40,495 nt of DNA from Lachnospiraceae bacterium. GTDB lineage: Bacteria; Bacillota; Clostridia; Lachnospirales; Lachnospiraceae. This document shows positions 8,318-16,851 of this stretch, piece after piece (the first letter of the stretch is position 1; every line of letters starts with the position of its first letter). The DNA lies in NCBI GenBank assembly GCA_017438305.1, contig JAFRVX010000106.1:1-40495 (forward strand), given 5' to 3'. Below the pieces are notes generated by a model. That model had not been told where the DNA came from and searched no databases. It was given only the letters and a program-made list of their open reading frames with translations. The position numbers were made by a program, and so were the translations under genes.

Positions 8318-8656
8318 AAAGTCTCCTTTTATTTTTCGGGAGCAAAAGAAATTCTGACCCCAGCTTATAATATAAAAGCAGCTTGGATGGAGCTGCTGTC
8401 TGTATCATATCGCGAAAACCGGCCGGTTTCAAGGTATATTGACGGAAGATATTAAACGATAAATCATCAGTAAAAGTATCAGGCGAAAAGTCATCGGCAG
8501 AAAAGCTGTCATCAGGCATATGAAGAAAAAAGCCGAAAAGAAAAAAGGAAAAGAAAAAGATCCGGCACACCGCTTTTCGGACGGGTGCCGGATCTTGTTA
8601 AACTACAGCAAACGACAAACTGATCTATATTTTTTGCTCGTGTGCTGCGACGGAGC
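8318..8656. other. Intergenic region with A-rich short repeat
   Basis: Between two minus-strand genes. 8458-8520 has a degenerate tandem pattern (AAAAGTCATCGGC-like units every 17-20 bp), followed by an A/G-rich run and the terminator at 8551-8595. A TATAAT-like box near 8366-8375 may belong to the DegV promoter, but I found no convincing -35. Confidence 0.5.
8551..8595 (-). terminator. Intrinsic terminator of the esterase gene
   Basis: Read on the minus strand: 11-bp perfect stem (8585-8595 with 8558-8568), 16-base loop, then a U-rich run (complement of the A-run 8551-8557). It lies 60 bp past the stop of the esterase gene. Confidence 0.85.
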
Positions 8657-9454
8657 TTACTCCTCGCCGGGGTAGATCACGCTGTGGCGGATGGGTAACC
8701 ATTCCTTGATGGCTTTCCTTAAGGTCAGATCCCAGAAGTCCCACTCATGGCCGTAGCCGGGGATCTCTTCAAAGTACACGTCGTAGCCCTGCTCTGTCAG
8801 GAAATCCCGGGCGAATTTAGCGCCTTCCAGGGCGAAGTCATCGCCGCCGCAGGTGACGAAGTATTTCGGTACCTTTTTGCCGGACTTGATGTTTTCGATA
8901 GCCAGGTTCCGAAGATTTTCCGGTCCCTTGGGATCCCGCGCGGGCATGGCCGGAGCGCCTGCCCTGGGACGGGGATCATTCAGGCCGCCGCCGGAGGACA
9001 TGATCAGTGCTGCCGCGTAGTTTTCCGGATAGTTGATGGAGATCTTGCCGGTGCCGCCGCCGCCCATGGAAAGGCCGGCGATGAAATTGTCTTCCCGTTT
9101 GTCGGAGAGGGGGAACAGCGCCCGGAGGACCTTGGGCAGTTCTTCTGCCACGAAGGTCCGGTATTTGGCCCGGCCCGAGGGATCATCGTCGTAGCTGGCG
9201 TTGTAATCCGCCGGCATGATGACCGCCAGTTTGTTGTCATCCGCGTAACGGGTGATGTTTGAGAAGTTTACGTAATCGCTGTCGTCGCCGGAGCCGCCGT
9301 GCAGAAGCCAGAGGACCTGGTATTTCATACCCGGGACATAGACTTCTTCCCGTCCGGCCAGACGATCCGCGAAGCTGTAGCTGGGAAGGCAGATGGTAAC
9401 ATTGGTCTGCATACCCAGAGCCTGTGACAAAAAGTTCATTTTGATAACTGCCAT
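8657..9454 (-). CDS. Esterase family protein (esterase D / feruloyl-acetyl esterase-like)
   Basis: A 265-residue alpha/beta-hydrolase of the Esterase (PF00756-type) family, which includes feruloyl and acetyl-xylan esterases, S-formylglutathione hydrolases and mycolyl transferases. Visible: oxyanion loop WLLHGGSGDDSD (about residues 49-60), nucleophile S129 in GLSMGG, Asp near CGGDDF and catalytic His in GYGHEWDFWD near the C-terminus. No signal peptide. AAAGGAG lies seven bases before the ATG. A close paralogue is at 25332, and a larger relative lies upstream on the same strand. With GH43 and GH3 nearby, trimming of acylated hemicellulose fragments is plausible, but unproven. Confidence 0.9.
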   Translation of the reverse strand: MAVIKMNFLSQALGMQTNVTICLPSYSFADRLAGREEVYVPGMKYQVLWLLHGGSGDDSDYVNFSNITRYADDNKLAVIMPADYNASYDDDPSGRAKYRTFVAEELPKVLRALFPLSDKREDNFIAGLSMGGGGTGKISINYPENYAAALIMSSGGGLNDPRPRAGAPAMPARDPKGPENLRNLAIENIKSGKKVPKYFVTCGGDDFALEGAKFARDFLTEQGYDVYFEEIPGYGHEWDFWDLTLRKAIKEWLPIRHSVIYPGEE

Positions 9455-9760
9455 AAGAATTCTCCTTTCATCTTAATGGTTCTTCGGGTTCAGTGTTGTG
9501 AGAGCACAGAATGTATCGCAGGAGCGCTGAAGGCGCTGCAGAAGCGCAGAACGCACAGCAGAAGTGCAGAGCGCCGCAGTGTCCGTTGCAGAATGTGATA
9601 TCTCGTCCGTTCATCACAACATTATATTTGATATGATTATATCAAACTGCCGGGAGTCCGTCAATTTAAAACACAGCGGCCGTCCTGCAAAACACAGCAG
9701 CTGTTCTCCCTCATTCAAAACACAGCGGCCGCTCTCATTCATAAGGGCAGCCGCTGCTGT
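9455..9760. other. Intergenic region with two short tandem arrays
   Basis: 9538-9576 holds two near-identical 20-bp units beginning GCAGAAG. 9668-9726 holds three exact copies of AAAACACAGC (9668, 9689, 9717). The latter lie just beyond the 3' end of the larger esterase gene and run into its terminator. Confidence 0.6.
9717..9756 (-). terminator. Probable terminator of the larger esterase gene
   Basis: On the minus strand, a CAGCGGC arm (9750-9756) pairs with GCCGCTG (9723-9729), followed by TGTTTTG. The stem is seven perfect base pairs with a 20-base loop, so it is moderate rather than strong. Confidence 0.55.
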
Positions 9761-10942
9761 TTACAGGGTATCTGTCACTTCCACCTCGATCTCCCGGTTC
9801 TGACCGAAGAGATATCGTACGTAATGGGGCAGTTCCTTACGGACAAAGACGCCGAAGGGCCGGCCGTGGACCTGGTCTTCTCCCAGGCTGTCGTAAAGCT
9901 GGGGACAGATGATGGCGATGTGTTCCTGCTCCGCAATCTCTTCCAGATCTTTCTTCCGCTGCCAGTAGGTGAAGTCGTCGTCTGCGGGATGGATCAGGAT
10001 CTTCACTTTTTTCCAGGGATCGTCCTTCGTTTCCTTCGGGAAGATGAATTCGCAGTCCAGGGAGCCGTGGGCGGCCATGGATTCCAGATCCGCCCGGACG
10101 TCCAGGCCCGGTACGGCTGACAGGCCGATGGAGGCGGGAAGTTCAAGGCCAGGCGCTTCACGGAACTGAAGCTTCTTAAGTCCCGTCCATTCCAGGAAAT
10201 GCTGAAGGGCAGCGTCCCAGAATTCCCAGTTGTGGGTGCCGGGGCGTTTCACATAGGTGATGTCGTAGCCGATATCCGTCAGGTTCTTATAACAGGCTTC
10301 GTTTAAGGGGAAGGTAAAGTCCTCCGTGCCGCATTCCTGATAGAAGCGGGGCATCGGTTTTTTGTTCTCCGCGATATCTCTGGCGATGGCCAGGGAGTCG
10401 TTGGGCCATTTTGACATGTATTCCAGGCTGCCGAAGCATTCATAGAAATCCTTGTCTGTGGAGGGATCGCCGTTATAGAACTGCTTGATGGTATCCACCA
10501 TGTCCACGGGACTGGAGAAGGAGCCGATGGCCCCGAAATAATCGTTCAGCACCAGGCCGAGCTTAAAGCCCATGTATCCGCCCAGGGAAAGGCCGGCAAC
10601 AAAATGATTCTCCCGGCCCGGGGCGATGGGGAAGACGTGGTCGATGAGCGGCACCAGTTCCTGGGAAAGATAGCTGAAATACTTCTTCCCATAATACATG
10701 TCCATGCCGAAGGAGGACCAGGTGGAGGTCATGACGGTGATCAGGCCGTATTCATCGGCGTAGCGTTCGGCGGAGGAATTTCTGAGCCAGGCGCTCCGGT
10801 CATCGGTATTTCCGTGGGTCAGATAAAGCACCGGAAAGGTGCGGGAAGCGTCATCCGTATTGACCAGTTTAGGGACGGTAACATTGACGGAAACGCGGCT
10901 TTTCAGGTTTTCTGAATAGAAGGTAAGGGTATAGATTCCCAT
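9761..10942 (-). CDS. Esterase family protein with an extra C-terminal half-domain
   Basis: A 393-residue protein. The N-terminal about 265 residues form a complete Esterase-family alpha/beta-hydrolase: LTHGNTDDRSAW (41-52), nucleophile S119 in GLSLGG, Asp in CGTEDF and His in GTHNWEFWD. Residues about 300-393 resemble the N-terminal half of the same fold again: ILIHPADDDFTYW matches LYLTHGNTDDRSAW, and ELPHYVRYLFG matches ELVPLIDHVFP. The copy ends before a nucleophile elbow, so it cannot be catalytic by itself. Start at 10942 is set by AAAGGAG; an upstream ATG at 10978 has none. It lies 59 bp downstream of the aminotransferase gene, probably one operon. Confidence 0.85.
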   Translation of the reverse strand: MGIYTLTFYSENLKSRVSVNVTVPKLVNTDDASRTFPVLYLTHGNTDDRSAWLRNSSAERYADEYGLITVMTSTWSSFGMDMYYGKKYFSYLSQELVPLIDHVFPIAPGRENHFVAGLSLGGYMGFKLGLVLNDYFGAIGSFSSPVDMVDTIKQFYNGDPSTDKDFYECFGSLEYMSKWPNDSLAIARDIAENKKPMPRFYQECGTEDFTFPLNEACYKNLTDIGYDITYVKRPGTHNWEFWDAALQHFLEWTGLKKLQFREAPGLELPASIGLSAVPGLDVRADLESMAAHGSLDCEFIFPKETKDDPWKKVKILIHPADDDFTYWQRKKDLEEIAEQEHIAIICPQLYDSLGEDQVHGRPFGVFVRKELPHYVRYLFGQNREIEVEVTDTL

Positions 10943-11001
10943 AAGGGCTCCTTTCGAAGATAGTCTGCAGATGATCAACTGAAGCGGATCAACAGTTCTA
11001 T

Positions 11002-12177
11002 TTATCCTTCAAAAGCTTCATAGATCCTCCGGCAGGCTTCCTTAATCACAGAGTGGGCGGAGGGCAGGCACATCCTGAGCCACTGGCCGCCGTTCTCCAC
11101 GTCAAAGCCCCTGCCGAAGGACATGACCATATGCTGGTCTTTGAACTTCTGCTCCAGATCTTCGTCGCTTAAGCCGTAGCCGGAAAAGTCCAGCCAGAGA
11201 ATATAGGTGCCTTCCGGCATCCGGACCTTTACTTTGGGCATCTTTTCATGGAAGAAGCTGACGACGTAATCCAGGCTTTCATCCAGATATTCGTTCAGGG
11301 CTTCCACCCAGGGGCCGCCTTTGGTGTAGGCCGAGATCACGGCCTGGATGCCGAAGGGCGACGGCAGGGAGAAGAAACGTCCGAAGCGCTCTTTCAGGAC
11401 AGGATCCGAGATCACCATGTTGGACATGGCGAGGCCCGCCAGGTTGAAGGTCTTGTTTACGGCCGTACAGCCGACCACGCCTTCCGGTCCCACCACTTCC
11501 ATCAGCGGATGGAATTCCACGCCTTTTCTGACGATGTCACAGTGCACCTCGTCGGAAACCACGATCACCCCGTGTTTCCGGCAGATCTCTGTCATCCGGG
11601 TCAGTTCTTCCGGAGTAAAGATACGCCCGGAAGGGTTGTGAGGATGGCACAGGACGAACATGGTGTTTTCCGGTACCGCACAGGCTTTTTCGAAAGCGTC
11701 GTAATCTACGGTATAATAATTCTCCTCATCCTTCAGCATGGGTACGCCTACGAAGACACGGCCGTTGGGTTCAATGTCCCCGTGATAGCTGTAGCAGGGC
11801 GTCGTGACGATCACGCCTTCACCGGGATTCGTGAGGCGTTTCACGCATTCCGCCACCGCCGTATGGGTCCCGGCGGTATAGACGATATCCTCTGCAGGGA
11901 AGTCCCAGCCGAAACGGTCATGGAACCAGCCTCTTACGGCATCGGTATACCGATCGTCCATCATGCTGTAGCCGAAGATTCCGTGTTCCGCGACCTTTTT
12001 CAGATCTTCAATGATCTCCGGAGCAGTCTTAAAATCCATGTCGGCCGTCTGCAGGCAGATGGCATCGTCCGGCAGCTTGTCCAGCCCCAGGGACCTGGCC
12101 GCCCAGTTTCCCCATTTCCCGGAAAAACTATAGGGATCATGAGCCCTGTCAATAACTTCATCAAACTGATAGTTCAT
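11002..12177 (-). CDS. MalY/PatB-type PLP-dependent aminotransferase / C-S lyase
   Basis: A 391-residue fold-type I PLP enzyme of the MalY/PatB group, which includes cystathionine beta-lyases that split C-S bonds. Evidence: N-terminal WADMDF-like QTADMDFKTAP (43-53), GTHTAVAECV in the cofactor phosphate region, HPHNPSGR (178-185), D209 in VSDEVHCD and the Schiff-base K242 in CTAVNKTFNLAG. Length fits the group. Ribosome site GGGAGG nine bases before ATG. It heads a minus-strand unit with the esterase gene. In some bacteria MalY homologues also act as regulators, but nothing here shows this. Confidence 0.92.
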   Translation of the reverse strand: MNYQFDEVIDRAHDPYSFSGKWGNWAARSLGLDKLPDDAICLQTADMDFKTAPEIIEDLKKVAEHGIFGYSMMDDRYTDAVRGWFHDRFGWDFPAEDIVYTAGTHTAVAECVKRLTNPGEGVIVTTPCYSYHGDIEPNGRVFVGVPMLKDEENYYTVDYDAFEKACAVPENTMFVLCHPHNPSGRIFTPEELTRMTEICRKHGVIVVSDEVHCDIVRKGVEFHPLMEVVGPEGVVGCTAVNKTFNLAGLAMSNMVISDPVLKERFGRFFSLPSPFGIQAVISAYTKGGPWVEALNEYLDESLDYVVSFFHEKMPKVKVRMPEGTYILWLDFSGYGLSDEDLEQKFKDQHMVMSFGRGFDVENGGQWLRMCLPSAHSVIKEACRRIYEAFEG

Positions 12178-12254
12178 TTCTGAAATCCTCCCTTATTTCT
12201 GCAAGATTCCTGCGAAAACCTTGCAAAGATTTAATTTCTCACTTCATACATTTT

Positions 12255-12288
12255 ACTATATCTTAAAATCGTCCCGGTGTAAACCGGG
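12255..12288 (-). promoter_or_regulatory. Promoter of the aminotransferase-esterase unit
   Basis: Minus strand: TTTACA (12278-12283), 17-bp spacer, TATAGT (12255-12260). The -35 lies inside a palindrome CCCGGTGTAAACCGGG (12273-12288), a possible operator. Confidence 0.6.
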
Positions 12289-12352
12289 TTTGCGGGAACT
12301 TTTGTTTTCATATGCAGGAGTATCTGTTTTCAGGCATATTCAGTTCTCTCAA

Positions 12353-12640
12353 TTCCTCAGGCGCGGGGATTCCCGACAAAGAAAAAAGAAAAGCAAATTA
12401 GGTTGGAGTATTTCAGTTATATTTAATTCCCCTGGCGGCGGAGGCTTCCGACTAAGAAAAGAGAAAAGCAAGTTAGGGCGGAGTATTACGTCGTATTTAT
12501 TCCTTCAGATCTGGAAAAACCCCGACACGGACAGGGAAAAGACGCACAGGGTCGGAGAATGCAGGAAAAATCCACCCTCCCGGAGCCGAAAACCTCCGAC
12601 CATAAGAAAAGAAAAGCTAGACAGGTCGGGGCTCTGCAGA
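12353..12640 (+). repeat. Four-copy 74-bp array of potential hairpins with 24-nt purine-rich loops
   Basis: Left arms (YYCCGAC) start at 12371, 12446, 12520 and 12594, spacing 75, 74, 74. Each is followed by exactly 24 bases rich in A/G (AAGAAAAG core, ending in AG), then a right arm: GTTGGAG, GGCGGAG, GTCGGAG, GTCGGGG. Arms can pair over 5-7 positions in each copy, copy 4 in all seven with one G-U. Each unit starts with TTCC (or ATCC) near 12353, 12427, 12500, 12570. Arms and loop length are conserved more than the linkers, unlike simple decay of a duplication. Function unknown. Confidence 0.7.
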
Positions 12641-12934
12641 TCTGTGAAATGGGAGCTCATGATTTACTAATTCTTTAAATTGTGGTATATCATGTATATT
12701 GCTGCACCTGGAATTCCGATATGATTCGATAGTATACAGCTTCAGAATTCATGGGCGCTTCAGAGGGCTTTTGAGTCCGGGAAGTACAGAGGCAGGCTGT
12801 CCGGCAGCTGCTTTACTGACCGTGCAGCGTCAAAGGCAGGCAGACAGCGGCAGGATTTGTTCCGGAAACGGTAAATGCTGTATCGGCCGGGAAGCATAAA
12901 AGTATCAGGGTAAAAACACGAAAGGAGAGCGCAC

Positions 12935-13405
12935 ATGAAACGGGTGATGGTGAGATCTGTTTTTGATGCATTTGAATATGTGATGGATCATTACTATCCT
13001 GCAGGACTGGAGGATGAGGCGGTGCGTTCCGATACCTATGCTGTCATTTCCATCCAGGATACCCACACCGGCGGATTCGGAATTGCCTTCACGCCCAATC
13101 AGCACTGCCGGGACGTACTGACACTTTATTTTGATGATATTGTCCGTGAAGTGGAAGGCGCCGTTCTTTTTACGGAAGAGATGGCGAAGCAGATCATAGA
13201 CTTTATAAAAAAGAACAGAGAAGCCGATACGCTGCTGATCCATTGCTATGCCGGGCAGTCACGGTCCAGGGCGGTGGGCGCTTTTGCCCTGAAGATGCTG
13301 GGCGGGGATAATTCCAGATATTTCACTCAGGCGAATCCGAATATGCATGTGTATGAAACACTGGAGAAAGTGTGGAGGCAAGACTCTGTACAGGGTGACG
13401 AATAG
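12935..13405 (+). CDS. PTP/dual-specificity phosphatase-like protein
   Basis: A 156-residue Cys-based phosphatase-like protein. The signature is HCYAGQSRSRAVG: C104 and R110 give the CX5R P-loop that holds phosphate, and H103 precedes it as usual. The fold is short, as in bacterial dual-specificity-like phosphatases often annotated in Clostridia. A general-acid Asp cannot be placed firmly; candidates lie around the IQDTHTGGFG segment (residues 40-49). AAAGGAG lies upstream of ATG 12935. It is separate from the second phosphatase at 22954, which belongs to another PTP subfamily. Substrate unknown. Confidence 0.82.
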   Translation: MKRVMVRSVFDAFEYVMDHYYPAGLEDEAVRSDTYAVISIQDTHTGGFGIAFTPNQHCRDVLTLYFDDIVREVEGAVLFTEEMAKQIIDFIKKNREADTLLIHCYAGQSRSRAVGAFALKMLGGDNSRYFTQANPNMHVYETLEKVWRQDSVQGDE

Positions 13406-13437
13406 GCGCATCAGCAGGAAACATTGCCGGCTATAAC

Positions 13438-13545
13438 ATATCGACGCAAAACACAGGCTGCAGTAATATATCAGCGTAAAAACACAGGCTGCAGTAATAT
13501 ATCAGCGTAAAAACACAGGCTGATTTAATACATCAGGAAACAGCG
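13438..13545 (+). repeat. 31-bp tandem repeat, about 3.3 copies
   Basis: Copies start at 13438, 13468, 13499 and (partial) 13530. The unit is ATATCAGCGTAAAAACACAG plus GCTGCAGTAAT. It fills the gap between the phosphatase and MazG-like genes. Confidence 0.85.
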
Positions 13546-13564
13546 GATCAAAGAAAGGATTCAG

Positions 13565-13891
13565 ATGGATGATTTTACGATAAACGAGATGCAGGAAATG
13601 CAAAAAACCCTGCAGGAAAAGTATAAAAACAAATGGGAGCCCATCGGCCCGGAGACCGGGAAAAACAAACTTCTCTGGATGATCGGAGAGATCGGAGAGG
13701 TCGTTGATATCGTAAAGAAAAACGGAGACGTAAAAGCCTGCACGGACGCGGAGATCAGAAAAAGCCTGGTGGAGGAACTGGCGGATGTTCTCATGTACTA
13801 CAACGACGTGCTGCTCTGTTACGGGATCTCCGCCGACGAACTGAAAAAGTCCTATTCCGAAAAGTTTAAAAGGAATATGGAGAGATGGTAA
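13565..13891 (+). CDS. MazG-like nucleotide pyrophosphohydrolase
   Basis: A 108-residue all-alpha NTP pyrophosphohydrolase of the MazG superfamily. The metal-binding pattern is visible: E42 and E45 in GEIGEVVDIV, then E71 and D74 in VEELADVLMYYND. Such small members hydrolyse (d)NTPs to NMP and pyrophosphate, often for nucleotide-pool cleaning. Length fits a single-domain dimer-forming form. AAAGGA lies six bases before the ATG. The nucleotide preferred cannot be told. It follows the phosphatase gene by 159 bp filled with tandem repeats, so the two may or may not share a transcript. Confidence 0.85.
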   Translation: MDDFTINEMQEMQKTLQEKYKNKWEPIGPETGKNKLLWMIGEIGEVVDIVKKNGDVKACTDAEIRKSLVEELADVLMYYNDVLLCYGISADELKKSYSEKFKRNMERW

Positions 13892-14040
13892 GCCGGAGAC
13901 GTCGGACTATGCTGAGGCAGGCTGCCGTGATAATGATATGCAGAAATTTGCGTTGCAGAGATTTTGCAGAGATTTTCAGCCCCTGCGTACAGAAAACGCT
14001 CCCCGGACTGCCGTTTTTATGATATGATTGATATAACTGA

Positions 14041-14337
14041 GCGGAAGGATGCACTTCCCGAAGTATTTTACGGAAAGCACTTCCTGAAGTATCTTACGGA
14101 ACGCGGGACAAAGGCGCGCAGGCGGAACAAAGGCGCGCAAGCGGGACAAAGGCGCTCAGGCTTGGGCAGGCGTTTTCCCTGCATCTTCTGGAGATCGCTT
14201 TCGGGATCGAAGAAAGCATCCGGACCGGTTCCATTTATGCAATGACCACCTCCATGGAGCGGCCCGCGCCTCTAGAAGAAGGCTTTATTGGAGACGGGTT
14301 CTGGGTTGCCCAGGAGGAGACGGTCCTGGCAGAGTAA
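14041..14337 (+). pseudogene. Possible gene remnant without a start codon
   Basis: One frame is open from just after a TGA (14038-14040) to TAA 14335-14337. Its last 60 or so codons read like real protein (LGQAFSLHLLEIAFGIEES and on to GFIGDGFWVAQEE), with natural composition, while the upstream part is made of the ACAAAGGCGC repeats. There is no ATG with a ribosome site until deep inside. It may be the surviving 3' end of a gene whose front was replaced by repeats. I do not recognise the family. Confidence 0.35.
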
Positions 14338-14339
14338 AA

Positions 14340-14437
14340 CACCGGGAACAGACAGTCCCGGCAGAAAAAACACCGGAGCAGACAGTCCCGGCAGAAAAAA
14401 CACCGGAGCAGACAGCCCCGGCAGAAAAAACACCGGA
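14340..14437 (+). repeat. 30-bp tandem repeat, 3.2 copies
   Basis: Copies at 14340-14370 (31 bp), 14371-14400, 14401-14430 and a partial one. Each reads CACCGGAGCAGACAGTCCCG followed by GCAGAAAAAA. In copy 1 CCGGGA and TCCCGG pair around eight bases. On the minus strand each unit is a hairpin followed by a U-run, so the array resembles serial minus-strand terminators. It begins right after the remnant's stop codon. Confidence 0.85.
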
Positions 14438-14494
14438 CACAAGAGGATGACCGGTTGAAAAAGATCATAGATGCCATAAGGAGGAAAGCATTTT

Positions 14495-16825
14495 ATGTGG
14501 AAAGAGAAAGAAACAGCCTATCGTTTCAATATCATTGAAAACGAAGGCGGAAAGACCCTGGGCTATAGCCCGGAATCCGGCGTGAAGATCATCGAAAAAG
14601 ATGGTTTTGCCTTTAAGGATTTCCTGGGCACCGGCAAGCTGGAGCCCTACGAAGACTGGCGTCTTCCCGCGGAAGAGCGGGCCGATGACCTTGCTAAACG
14701 GCTGTCCGTTGAACAGGTGGCGGGACTCATGTGCTTTTCCGCTCATCAGTTCAATATCACCGCCGAGGTGAACGAGGAGCAGAAGACGTTTTTGAACAAG
14801 CATCTGAGAAGCGTCCTGAATTCCGCCGGCGGCACTGCCCCCGACGAAGTGCAGATCGCCTGGTCCAACAACATGCAGCGCTATGTTGAAGGCAAGGATT
14901 TCGGTATTCCCTGCTACTTTTCTTCGGACCCCCGGAACGGCCGCGGCGTGTCCGACTGGCCGGGCAACTTAGGCCTGGCGGCGACCTTTGATCCGGAGCT
15001 GGCGCTGGAATCCGCCAAATGCCAGGCGAAGGAACTTCGTGATCTGGGCGTGGCCTGCTTCCTGGCGCCTCAGGTGGATATTTCTTCCGATCCGCGCTGG
15101 TTCCGGAACAACGGCACCTTCGGCGAGGATCCGGCCCTTTCCCGGGATATGGTGCGGGCTTTCTGCGACGGCCTGCAGTCCACCTATGACGAAGACGGCA
15201 ACGATTTAGGCTGGGGCAAGGATTCCCTGACCGCCATGGCCAAGCACTGGACCGGTGAAGGCTCCTGTGAAGGCGGCCGCGAAGCCCATGTGGACGGCGG
15301 CAAGTACGGCGTTTATCCCAACAACAACTTCGAAGCGCTGATGATCCCCTTTGTGGACGGCGCCTTTAAGTTAAAAGGCAAGACCGGATCGGCCCAGGCC
15401 ATCATGTCCAGCTATTCCGCAGCCTATACCGACGACGGTTCCCTGGGCGAGGTCGTGGGCTCCAGCTTCTCCGAATACAAGATCAAGGAGCTCTTAAGGA
15501 AGCGTTACGGCTTTACCGGCGTGGTCTGCACCGACTGGATGGTCTTAAACGAAGGCATCAAGGAAGGCAGACGTTCCTGCGGCTGGGGCGCTCATATCGA
15601 GGATCCCGAAGTGGAGCCCGGTGAGAGAGCTTTCATCGCCATCATGGCCGGCGTGGACCAGATGGGCGGCTGCTCCGATCCGGACGTCCTGATGGACGCC
15701 TATCGTTTCGGCTGTGAAAAAGTCGGCAAAGAAGTGATGGACAAGGCCTTTGCCCAGTCCGCCCAGAGACTTCTGCAGGGTTACTTCCTGACCGGACTCT
15801 TCGAGAATCCCTATCTGGATGAAGCGGCAGCCCTGGCGGACGTCAATTCCGCCGACAAGCAGGCGGCCGCCCTGGAAGCCCAGGTCAAGGCCGTTGTCAT
15901 GCTGAAGAATGAACACGGCGCTGTGAAGAAGGCCGAGAAGCGGCTGAAAGTCTATATTCCCGCCCTTTACGAAGCGCCTCACTACATGGTTTCCGCTTTC
16001 CAGCCCGCCAAGACCACGGAACCCCTGGTAAGCTATCCCCTCAGCCTGGAAGTTGCCGGAAAGTACTTTGACGTGGTGACGGATAAGGTGGACGGAACCA
16101 ATATCACCCGGCTTACGGAAGAGGAGCTTAAGGATATCGACCTGGTGCTGATCCCAGCCCAGGATCCCGGAAACTCCAGCCCCCAGGACGGCAGAAAATC
16201 CGCCCAGGGCTACGAGCCCAATTCCAACGTGACAAAAACCTCCGATGAGCAGCGGGCTGAAGCCCAGGATACGGCTTTCCGGCCGCTGACCAGGCAGTAT
16301 CGTCCTTATACCGCGGACGGTCCCTATGTACGGAAGGTTTCCATCGCCGGCGATATCCTGCCGGACGGCACGAAGGAGAACCGGTCCTACTTCGGACAGA
16401 CAGCCCTGACCACCAATGAAGAGCAGCTGGATCAGATCCTGGAAGCCGCGGAAATGGCCAAGAAGGTGGGCGTTCCCTCCGTCGTCGCCATGTTCACCGG
16501 AAAACCCCTGTGCTTCCATGAATTTGAACCCGCCGTGGACGGCATCCTGGTAACCTTCTCCGGTTCCTCCGAAGCCCTGGCCCGCATCGTGGCAGGCTGC
16601 GACGAACCCAGCGCCCTGCTGCCCATGCAGATGCCTAAAGACATGGATGACGTAGAGCGGCAGATGGAGGATACTCCCCGGGATATGGAATGCTATACCG
16701 ATTCCGTCGGCCATAAGTACGACTTTGCCTACGGCATGAATTACAGCGGCGTGATCAATGACGAGCGCGTCAGGAAATATTCCGCAGCGCCTCTTACCAC
16801 ACCGGAAAACAAAGGCGTCTGCTGA
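14495..16825 (+). CDS. Glycoside hydrolase family 3 protein (beta-glucosidase/xylosidase type)
   Basis: A 776-residue GH3 enzyme. The (beta/alpha)8-like N-terminal domain spans about residues 60-400: FSSDPRNGRG (about 149-158), APQVDISSDPRWFRNNGTFGEDP with the typical GEDP, AKHWTGEG (the KHF-like block near 250) and the nucleophile D347 in GVVCTDWMV. The alpha/beta-sandwich C-terminal domain begins around residue 470 (VVMLKNE). No signal peptide, so probably intracellular. The fibronectin-type third domain seen in many GH3 enzymes seems absent. AAGGAGG lies about ten bases before ATG. Codon use is strongly C/G-ending, suggesting high expression. Retaining glycosidase; sugar specificity undecided. 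Confidence 0.93.
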   Translation: MWKEKETAYRFNIIENEGGKTLGYSPESGVKIIEKDGFAFKDFLGTGKLEPYEDWRLPAEERADDLAKRLSVEQVAGLMCFSAHQFNITAEVNEEQKTFLNKHLRSVLNSAGGTAPDEVQIAWSNNMQRYVEGKDFGIPCYFSSDPRNGRGVSDWPGNLGLAATFDPELALESAKCQAKELRDLGVACFLAPQVDISSDPRWFRNNGTFGEDPALSRDMVRAFCDGLQSTYDEDGNDLGWGKDSLTAMAKHWTGEGSCEGGREAHVDGGKYGVYPNNNFEALMIPFVDGAFKLKGKTGSAQAIMSSYSAAYTDDGSLGEVVGSSFSEYKIKELLRKRYGFTGVVCTDWMVLNEGIKEGRRSCGWGAHIEDPEVEPGERAFIAIMAGVDQMGGCSDPDVLMDAYRFGCEKVGKEVMDKAFAQSAQRLLQGYFLTGLFENPYLDEAAALADVNSADKQAAALEAQVKAVVMLKNEHGAVKKAEKRLKVYIPALYEAPHYMVSAFQPAKTTEPLVSYPLSLEVAGKYFDVVTDKVDGTNITRLTEEELKDIDLVLIPAQDPGNSSPQDGRKSAQGYEPNSNVTKTSDEQRAEAQDTAFRPLTRQYRPYTADGPYVRKVSIAGDILPDGTKENRSYFGQTALTTNEEQLDQILEAAEMAKKVGVPSVVAMFTGKPLCFHEFEPAVDGILVTFSGSSEALARIVAGCDEPSALLPMQMPKDMDDVERQMEDTPRDMECYTDSVGHKYDFAYGMNYSGVINDERVRKYSAAPLTTPENKGVC

Positions 16826-16851
16826 AAACGCGGCCCGGGTAGACAGAACAC

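Larger units (their letters stand above)
12178..12934. other. Long gene-free region with promoter and 74-bp array
   Basis: 757 bp without a convincing gene. It holds the aminotransferase promoter (12255-12283), the four-copy 74-bp array (12353-12640) and about 290 bp before the phosphatase gene in which I see nothing definite. An open frame crosses the array (12221-12670), but the array period of 75/74/74 would shift frame between copies, and no ribosome site precedes it. Confidence 0.6.
13892..14494. other. Repeat-rich region upstream of the GH3 gene
   Basis: 603 bp. It contains duplicated short units near 14050-14100 (CTTCCCGAAGTATTTTACGG-like, twice) and 14104-14160 (ACAAAGGCGC-like, three times), a coding-like remnant (14041-14337) and the 30-bp array at 14340. 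A T-run promoter candidate near 14012-14030 is not convincing. Confidence 0.55.

Noticed and set aside
12221-12670. 149-residue ORF across the 74-bp array
   Set aside because: No ribosome site; the repeat period (75/74/74) changes frame between copies; the translation is arginine/lysine-rich noise.
15545-16714. Long minus-strand ORF opposite the GH3 gene
   Set aside because: Shadow of strongly biased GH3 codons; no ribosome site and no family resemblance.
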